Assembly: GCF_010730055.1 (NCBI RefSeq)
Contig: NZ_AP022575.1
Span: 2,480,001-2,544,000 of the forward strand
Source: Mycobacterium shinjukuense
GTDB taxonomy: Bacteria; Actinomycetota; Actinomycetes; Mycobacteriales; Mycobacteriaceae
Direction of reading: 5' to 3'
DNA length: 64,000 nucleotides
This document shows positions 58,959-64,000 of this stretch, one piece after another. Below the pieces are notes generated by a model that ran no database searches, was not told the origin of the DNA, and was given only the letters and a program-made list of their open reading frames with translations. Numbering within the stretch: position 1 is the stretch's first letter; each line of letters starts with the position of its first letter. The position numbers were made by a program, and so were the translations under genes.

Positions 58959-60670
58959 TGGGCAGGCAGATTCCGTTCGCCGACGCGATGCGTGACCGCT
59001 TCGGCCGCCGCCAGGCCGCGCTCCAGCCGTTCGAGGAGATCGACGAGATCGATGACGAGACCCGGGACACCGACGCCTCGCTCGACACCGTCGACCTGCC
59101 GGCGGCCGAGCCGGCGCTGCTGCTGCAGAAGATGGAGAACCGCCTCGTCCGGCACCACCTGGCCCACCCGGACGTGCTCAGCGACGACGACCTGCGCAAG
59201 CTGCGCTACATCCTCAACTTCGCCCGGCTCGCCGACTTCGAACCCGGTGCCGCGGGCCCGGGCTCAAGGCGCGGGCGCGGCGACATCTCGGTGGGCCCCG
59301 AAGTTGCGCCGTGGCGGTCCAGGGTGACCGACGCGCTCTACGGTCCGCTGCGCGAGGAGCCGGATCCGGTCGAGGCGCTCAAGGCGGCACGCAACGTGCT
59401 GGACGCTTTGGCCGCCGACCAGGACGACCAGCGGCAAGTGCTCATCCAGCGGCACGGGAATGACTTCTCCGCCGCCGAACTGGATGCCGAGGTGGGCTAC
59501 AAGAAGCTCGTCACGATCCTCGGCGGGGGCGGGGGGGCGGGCTTCGTCTACATCGGCGGCATGCAGCGGCTACTCGAGGCCGGCCAGCTGCCCGACTACA
59601 TGATGGGTTCGTCGTTCGGGTCGATCATTGGCAGCCTGGTGGCCCGGGCGCTCCCGGTGCCGATCGAGGAGTACGTGCAGTGGGCCAAGACGGTGTCATA
59701 CCGCGCCATCCTCGGACCCGAGCGGCTGCGCCGCCGGCACGGCCTGGCCGGCGTCTTTGCGCTGCGGTTCGACCAGTTCGCTCGCGCCCTGCTCAGCCGT
59801 GAAGATGGCGCCCGGATGCGGATGTCGGACCTGGCAATCCCGTTTGACATCGTGATCGCCGGTGTGCGCAAGCAGCCTTATGCGGCATTGCCGTTCCGGT
59901 TCCGCCACCCCGAACTGGCGGCACTGCAGGGACGTTCGTTTCCGTTCCTTCCGATCGGCATCGGGCCACGGGTCGGGGCACGCATGTGGCAGGTGGCGGC
60001 GTTCATCGATTTGCGGGTGGTCAAGCCCATCGTCGTCAGCGGCGACGACCCGGCAGTTGACTTCGACGTTCTGGACGCGGCGTCCTTCTCATCGGCCATT
60101 CCCGGTGTGCTGCACCACGAAACGAGCGACCCACGCATGGTCGCAATCCTCGACGACCTGTGCGCCGACCGGGAGATCGCCGCACTGGTCGACGGTGGCG
60201 CGGCCAGCAATGTCCCGATCGAGCTGGCGTGGAAGCGAATACGCGACGGCAAACTCGGCACCCGCAATGCCTGCTATCTGGCGTTCGACTGCCTGCACCC
60301 GCAATGGGATTCGCGGCACATGTGGCTGGCCCCGATCACCCAGGCGGTCCAGTTGCAGATGGTGCGCAATCTGCCCTACGTCGATCATCTGGTGCGATTC
60401 GAGCCGACCCTGTCGCCGATCAACTTGGCGCCGTCGGTCGCAGCCATCGATCGGGCGTGCGAGTGGGGGCGCAACAGCGTCGAGGAGGCGATTCCGATTA
60501 CCGCGGCGCTGTTGGAGCCGACGTGGTGGGAGGGCAATGCCCCGCCGGTCCCCGCCGCGGCCCCCGCGGTTCGGGCGACGTCGGTGGCCTCGTCGATGAG
60601 CTCTGTGATGGCCGCGATTCAGGTGCCGACAAGCCGGTTCAAACGGTGGCGCGACCGTCGCCTGACCTGA
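58958..60670 (+). CDS. Patatin-like phospholipase (Rv3091 homologue)
   Basis: A 570-residue acyl hydrolase. After a 190-residue charged N-terminal region, the patatin core starts with the oxyanion loop ILGGGGGAGFVYIGGMQRLL, the nucleophile serine in MMGSSFGSIIGSLVARAL (GSSFG, Ser near 219), and the catalytic Asp in LVDGGAASNVPIELAWKR (DGG near 412). Both dyad residues are present, so it is probably active on phospholipid or other acyl esters. Coupled to the SPFH gene by a one-base overlap of stop and start. Confidence 0.93.
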   Translation: MGRQIPFADAMRDRFGRRQAALQPFEEIDEIDDETRDTDASLDTVDLPAAEPALLLQKMENRLVRHHLAHPDVLSDDDLRKLRYILNFARLADFEPGAAGPGSRRGRGDISVGPEVAPWRSRVTDALYGPLREEPDPVEALKAARNVLDALAADQDDQRQVLIQRHGNDFSAAELDAEVGYKKLVTILGGGGGAGFVYIGGMQRLLEAGQLPDYMMGSSFGSIIGSLVARALPVPIEEYVQWAKTVSYRAILGPERLRRRHGLAGVFALRFDQFARALLSREDGARMRMSDLAIPFDIVIAGVRKQPYAALPFRFRHPELAALQGRSFPFLPIGIGPRVGARMWQVAAFIDLRVVKPIVVSGDDPAVDFDVLDAASFSSAIPGVLHHETSDPRMVAILDDLCADREIAALVDGGAASNVPIELAWKRIRDGKLGTRNACYLAFDCLHPQWDSRHMWLAPITQAVQLQMVRNLPYVDHLVRFEPTLSPINLAPSVAAIDRACEWGRNSVEEAIPITAALLEPTWWEGNAPPVPAAAPAVRATSVASSMSSVMAAIQVPTSRFKRWRDRRLT

Positions 60671-60712
60671 GGCGAGCCGGCCGGTTTTCGCGACGCTGGC
60701 TACCATGACGGC

Positions 60713-61273
60713 ATGGTCGAGCCGGGTTCGGCTGCCGATGACACCAGCGCACTGCACGGCGGGGAAACCGCTGCGGTGCCCAATCCCACACCCACGGATG
60801 CCGTTGAGGTCGCATGGTCGCGCGACGATGGCCGCGACTTCCCGGCCGAGCCGGTGGCGGCCCCGGAGTCATGGCGCTCCACGATGGGGCGAGCCGCTGC
60901 CCTGCTCCTGGTGGGTCTGGGGTTGGCGGGGGCGATCATTGCCGGGCATTGGGCGCTCACGAGATCACCGACTCCCACTGAGGCCGCGCCGCCGCCGGTC
61001 GGTCCCACCGCGTCGGCGACATCGTCGGCGTCGGCCGCCACCATCAGCTCCACACCAGACCAGGACGGTCAGTACATCCAGGCCCTCAACGACCGAGGCA
61101 TCTCGGTGGCCAATCCCGAGGCGGCCATCCACAACGGCAAGGTGGTCTGCCAGAACATTCGCCAAGGGATGACGGTGGCGCAGGTGGTGGCGGAGTTTCG
61201 GGCGAGCAACCCCGCGCTCAGTGACGATGCCACTGCCTACGTGGATATCTCGATCCGCGCGTACTGCCCGTAG
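60713..61273 (+). CDS. DUF732 single-pass membrane protein
   Basis: A 186-residue protein: acidic N-terminal region, one transmembrane helix (AAALLLVGLGLAGAIIAGHW, about 61-80), a Pro/Ser/Thr-rich linker (TASATSSASAATISSTP) and a C-terminal DUF732 domain. DUF732 is seen as YIQALNDRGISVANPEAAIH, NGKVVCQNIRQGMTVAQVVA, with two cysteines (VVCQ and RAYCP) that probably form a disulfide outside the membrane. DUF732 proteins are mycobacterial secreted or surface proteins of unknown function. The 3' end overlaps the convergent DUF808 gene by 56 bases. Not in this place in H37Rv. Confidence 0.85.
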   Translation: MVEPGSAADDTSALHGGETAAVPNPTPTDAVEVAWSRDDGRDFPAEPVAAPESWRSTMGRAAALLLVGLGLAGAIIAGHWALTRSPTPTEAAPPPVGPTASATSSASAATISSTPDQDGQYIQALNDRGISVANPEAAIHNGKVVCQNIRQGMTVAQVVAEFRASNPALSDDATAYVDISIRAYCP

Positions 61274-62183
61274 TCCGAGCGGCCTGGAACAGGTGCGCCA
61301 GCGCGACCGCCACCGCTCCGACGACCACTCCAATCCCCGCGGACACCCCGGTGTTGACCAGCCAGGCCAGCACGTCACCGACGGACCCGCACGCGTGGCC
61401 GACCCGATCCTCGGCGTGGTGAACCAAGCCGTACGGGCTGTGCCAGCCGAGGCGGTCGCTGCCCACCAGCAGGATGTGGCCACCCACCCACAGCATCGCC
61501 ACCATCCCGATCGCTGAAATCGCCGAGAGCAGCTTGGGCATCGCCGCGACGAGGCCCCGGCCGGCTCGCCGCCCGACTCGGGAGGCGGTCTGGGTGAGGC
61601 GCAGCCCGACGTCATCCATCTTGACGATGGCGGCCACCACGCCGTACACCGCGGCGGTGATGGCCACGGCGACGACGGCCAGGATCACCAGCCGCGGCAG
61701 CAACGGCTGGTCGGCCACCTCGTCGAGGGCGATCACCATGATTTCGGCGGACAGGATGAAGTCGGTCCGGATCGCCCCCGCCACCATGTGGCGCTCGGTG
61801 GCCGGCGGCACCGCGGGCGTGTCATGACCGGCGATGCCGCCCCACAACTTCTCGGCGCCTTCATAGCACAGGTAGGTGGCCCCGAGCAGCAAGATCGGGG
61901 CCAGCAGCCACGGGACGAACTGACTGAGCAGCAATGCGCCGGGCAGAATGAACACGAGCTTGTTGCGCAGCGAGCCGATCGCGATGCGTCGGATGATCGG
62001 CAGCTCGCGGTCGGCGGTGATCCCGTGGACGTATTGCGGCGTCACCGCGGTGTCGTCGATGACCACCCCGGCGGCCTTGGCGGTGGCGCGACCGGCGGCG
62101 GCGCCGAGGTCGTCAACGCAGGCGGCGGCCAGCCGCGCCAGGGCCGCGACATCGTCCAGCAGTCCGAACAGACCCGCACTCAT
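61218..62183 (-). CDS. DUF808 integral membrane protein (Rv3092c homologue)
   Basis: A 321-residue membrane protein. SAGLFGLLDDVAALARLAAA CVDD is the standard DUF808 N-terminus; GVVIDDTAVTPQYVHGITAD RELPIIRRIAIGSLRNKLVF, then EIMVIALDEVAD and an SDRLGWHSPYGLVHH segment follow. Six or more hydrophobic helices are visible. The last 15 or so residues (GSTRGSRYPRRQWHRH) are basic, and they overlap the 3' end of the opposing DUF732 gene; this tail is longer than in H37Rv (306). Function unknown. Confidence 0.9.
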   Translation of the reverse strand: MSAGLFGLLDDVAALARLAAACVDDLGAAAGRATAKAAGVVIDDTAVTPQYVHGITADRELPIIRRIAIGSLRNKLVFILPGALLLSQFVPWLLAPILLLGATYLCYEGAEKLWGGIAGHDTPAVPPATERHMVAGAIRTDFILSAEIMVIALDEVADQPLLPRLVILAVVAVAITAAVYGVVAAIVKMDDVGLRLTQTASRVGRRAGRGLVAAMPKLLSAISAIGMVAMLWVGGHILLVGSDRLGWHSPYGLVHHAEDRVGHACGSVGDVLAWLVNTGVSAGIGVVVGAVAVALAHLFQAARTTGSTRGSRYPRRQWHRH

Positions 62184-62237
62184 CGCGTCCCCGTCATCGC
62201 GATCGAGGTTACCGGCCGCCCCGTCGAGCCGAGCCGA

Positions 62238-62778
62238 TCAGCCCGGTCGGCCGCCAACCGCGGTGGTCACCGCGCGCAGGCTCGCGTGGCCCCCCGGATC
62301 TTCGGCGGTGGCGGGCACCACCGCCACGCAATCGGCGCCGGCTTGGCGGTAGGCACCCAACCGGTCCGGCCGAGGTAGTCGACCCGGGTGCCGGCCAACA
62401 TCACCCGCAGGCATTCGATGGTTTCGCGCATGACCGACAGGTGGTGCGCCCATCGCCGGTCGTGCCAACCGGTCACGTGGCCGGGCTGGAGGCTCCCAAC
62501 GCGATGTCAACCCGGTTGCCGGTCAGGGCGGCCACCGAACTCACCCCGAGCGCCAGCGCCACCGGGCCGCGAACGCCAACGGCCAACGGCCCGATCTTCA
62601 GCGGCATTTCGGGCGCGCGCAGCCCAATCGCGGTCGCCAACGCGAACGCGTCGAAGGTGGCCATTTCGCCGATCCACACCGCATCGACGCCGGCGTCCGA
62701 CGCCGCGCGCGCCACATCGATTGCCTCCAGGCCGGGCCGGTCAAGCCAGAACGGGACGGCGAGTTCGACGCCGCTCAC
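62238..62778 (-). pseudogene. Broken LLM-class oxidoreductase gene (Rv3093c counterpart)
   Basis: From 62778, VELAVPFWLDRPGLEAIDVA, AASDAGVDAVWIGEMATFDA FALATAIGLRAPEMPLKIGP is a normal LLM N-terminus, ending at a frameshift after IALGASSPAT (stop 62473). A second frame continues TGWHDRRWAHHLSVMRETIE CLRVMLAGTRVDYLG, and a third gives the C-terminus (LGAYRQAGADCVAVVPATAE DPGGHASLRAVTTAV). The region between, about 150 codons in the intact protein (about 334 residues), is gone. So at least two frame changes and a large internal deletion. Its start overlaps the intact downstream-oriented partner's stop by 4 bases, showing a former operon. Confidence 0.8.
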
Positions 62779-63935
62779 AGCGTCGACACGTCGGCGGTCT
62801 GGTCGAGCAGGACGCGGCCGGGCAGTTCCCGCGATGCCTCGTTGACCTGGAAGTGGGCGGTGGCGGTGAACGCGTCACGGAACCGACGCTGCAGCGGTGA
62901 GCTGTCGTAGATCGCGCTGCCGCCCGCCAGGTCATACATGGCGCGCACCACGTCGGCCGAGGTCCGCACCGCGTGCGTGGCCGCCAGACGCAGCCTGTTG
63001 CGCATCGCCAGCGGCACCGGGTCGGCATCGTGGCTGGCCTGCCAGGCCTGCGCGATCGCCTCGTAGAACAGCGCGCGAGCGGCGCCCAGCGCCGACTCGG
63101 CCGTCGCCACCGTCGCCTGGGTCGCCGGACGTTGCGCCAAGGTGCGCGTGGACCCCAGCGCTTGCTTTATGCCGGCCAGCTCGACGAGGTCGTCGATGGC
63201 GGCGCGCGCATTGCCCAGCGCGGCCGCGCCGATCGACAACGCGAAGAACCCGAACACCGGGAAGCGATACAGCGGCCGGTCCACGGTCGGCCCGTCGAAC
63301 ACCGAGAACACGCGGTCGGCGGGCACGAAGACGTCGTCGGCAATCGTGTCGTGGCTGCCCGTGCCGCGCAGGCCCAGCGTGTGCCAGGTGTCGAGGATCG
63401 ACAGCTCGTCTTTGGGCAGCGCGACGACGGACGGCACCCGCCGCTCGTCGACGAAACAGCCGGCGAACATCATGTCGGCGTGGTCAATGCCGCTGCAGAA
63501 CGGCCAGCGCCCGGACACCACGACCCCGCCGTCGACCGATCTCGCCGCGCCGCGCGGCGCCCACACCCCCGCGGCGACACCCCGCCCACCGCCGAACATC
63601 TGCTGGCGGCTGGACGCCGGCAGGTAGGCGACCAGCAGTGCGCTGGTAATCGCGATCGACACGCACCATCCGGCCGACGCGTCGCCGCGGGCCACCGCTT
63701 CGGCGCACCGCAGCGCCGACCCGGGCGCCAGCTCCAGCGCGTCAACCTCGCGCGGCATGGTGGCGCGCAGCAGCCCGGCCTCGCGCAGCCGGGCCACCAG
63801 CTGGTCGGGAAGTCGGCGGTCGCGGTCGATCTGCGCTGACAACTCGTGGGCCGAAACCGCGATCCGCGCGGCGACGATCTCGACGTCGCTGTCGGCTGTG
63901 CTGGGCGGCGCGGCGATCGGGTCCGGCTGATTCAT
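62775..63935 (-). CDS. Acyl-CoA dehydrogenase-like flavoprotein (Rv3094c homologue)
   Basis: A 386-residue protein of the acyl-CoA-dehydrogenase-like flavin monooxygenase group (HsaA/DszC-like). IDRDRRLPDQLVARLREAGL LRATMPREVDALE is the N-terminal helix set, GDASAGWCVSIAITSALLVA follows, then VVVSGRWPFCSGIDHADMMF and TWHTLGLRGTGSHDTIADDV FVPADRVFSV, the family's conserved strand. C-terminal helices include SALGAARALFYEAIAQAWQA. The usual catalytic Glu of dehydrogenases is not evident, consistent with a hydroxylase or reductase-supplied oxygenase. Its former operon partner, an LLM flavoprotein, is a pseudogene here. Confidence 0.88.
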   Translation of the reverse strand: MNQPDPIAAPPSTADSDVEIVAARIAVSAHELSAQIDRDRRLPDQLVARLREAGLLRATMPREVDALELAPGSALRCAEAVARGDASAGWCVSIAITSALLVAYLPASSRQQMFGGGRGVAAGVWAPRGAARSVDGGVVVSGRWPFCSGIDHADMMFAGCFVDERRVPSVVALPKDELSILDTWHTLGLRGTGSHDTIADDVFVPADRVFSVFDGPTVDRPLYRFPVFGFFALSIGAAALGNARAAIDDLVELAGIKQALGSTRTLAQRPATQATVATAESALGAARALFYEAIAQAWQASHDADPVPLAMRNRLRLAATHAVRTSADVVRAMYDLAGGSAIYDSSPLQRRFRDAFTATAHFQVNEASRELPGRVLLDQTADVSTL

Positions 63936-63961
63936 CGGGGCTCCTGGTAACGGTGACCGGC

Positions 63962-64000
63962 TCAGTGAACCATGCCGCCGCCGATCCCGACGATCTGTCC
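63962..64000 (-). CDS. C-terminal end of a gene entering from the right (SDR-like)
   Basis: Twelve codons and a stop (63962-63964) read GQIVGIGGGMVH on the minus strand. GQxxGxxGG at the extreme C-terminus is common in short-chain dehydrogenases. Only this tail is in the window, so the family call is tentative. Confidence 0.35.
   Translation of the reverse strand, partial: GQIVGIGGGMVH

Overview
This is a high-GC actinobacterial chromosome segment that reads as a slow-growing Mycobacterium. Nearly every gene is recognisable as the counterpart of an M. tuberculosis H37Rv gene, with similar length and order. Examples are ffh, pepN, glbO, aglA, the large NAD-glutamate dehydrogenase gdh, ettA, plsB2/plsC, lipQ, the bkd-to-fadD35 leucine-degradation cluster with its regulator bkaR, cmrA, orn, pgmA, paired crcB genes and a patatin-like lipase. 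No PE/PPE genes, CRISPR arrays, prophage or rRNA were seen. All family and orthology assignments come from reading the sequence and from memory of H37Rv; no database search was run. The species is not determined.

Layout. (1) 1-1272: 5' part of ffh on the minus strand. (2) 1273-2064: a scar region with a decayed IS982-type transposase end and a fragment of a 13E12-repeat (DUF222/HNH) gene. (3) 2065-26484: the block matching H37Rv Rv2466c to Rv2485c. It carries a redox protein, an aminopeptidase, a cytochrome oxidase accessory subunit, a truncated hemoglobin, a glucosidase, an added MazEF-type toxin-antitoxin pair, gdh, ettA, an SSB-like protein, an added fatty-acid-hydroxylase-type membrane enzyme with a small putative lipoprotein, and a glycerolipid cluster plsB2-plsC-WS/DGAT followed by lipQ. 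(4) 26659-41148: tRNA-Arg, a VapBC pair, then a long minus-strand leucine/branched-chain keto acid catabolic cluster (bkdC-bkdB-bkdA, HMG-CoA/citramalyl-CoA lyase, MaoC-type hydratase, fadE19, accA1, accD1, scoB, scoA) and fadD35, with the divergent TetR repressor bkaR. Three 16-bp GTTA-N8-TAAC palindromes lie in the control regions. (5) 41416-47051: a proline-rich membrane protein, an MFS transporter, a three-copy 57-bp tandem repeat in a divergent promoter region, the mycolate reductase cmrA, a HerA-like ATPase, orn and tRNA-His. (6) 47187-47526: a decayed IS481/integrase-core transposase end. (7) 47608-64000: the block matching H37Rv Rv3068c to about Rv3094c, with pgmA, two crcB genes plus a triple-DUF190 gene, a CitE-like lyase, SRPBCC and sulfatase genes, LLM oxidoreductases, a TetR/SDR pair that replaces the region holding pknK and the mymA operon in H37Rv, an SPFH protein coupled to a patatin, a DUF732 protein, a DUF808 membrane protein and an acyl-CoA-dehydrogenase-like flavoprotein.

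The window therefore joins three segments that are not neighbours in H37Rv, and insertion-sequence debris lies at both joins. Three genes are clearly broken (the DUF488, hydroxylaminobenzene-mutase-like and LLM-oxidoreductase genes).

The best-connected functional unit is the leucine pathway. BkdABC makes isovaleryl-CoA, FadE19 oxidises it, AccA1/AccD1 carboxylates methylcrotonyl-CoA, the MaoC-type protein is a candidate hydratase, the CitE-type lyase splits HMG-CoA, and ScoAB moves CoA to acetoacetate. All of this would be controlled by BkaR. Candidate regulatory sites that look new enough to check are the BkaR palindrome triad, a GTAnACCGnnCGGTnTAC operator pair between the SDR and its TetR, a palindrome over the vapB -10 box, and the tandem repeat abutting the likely leaderless cmrA promoter.
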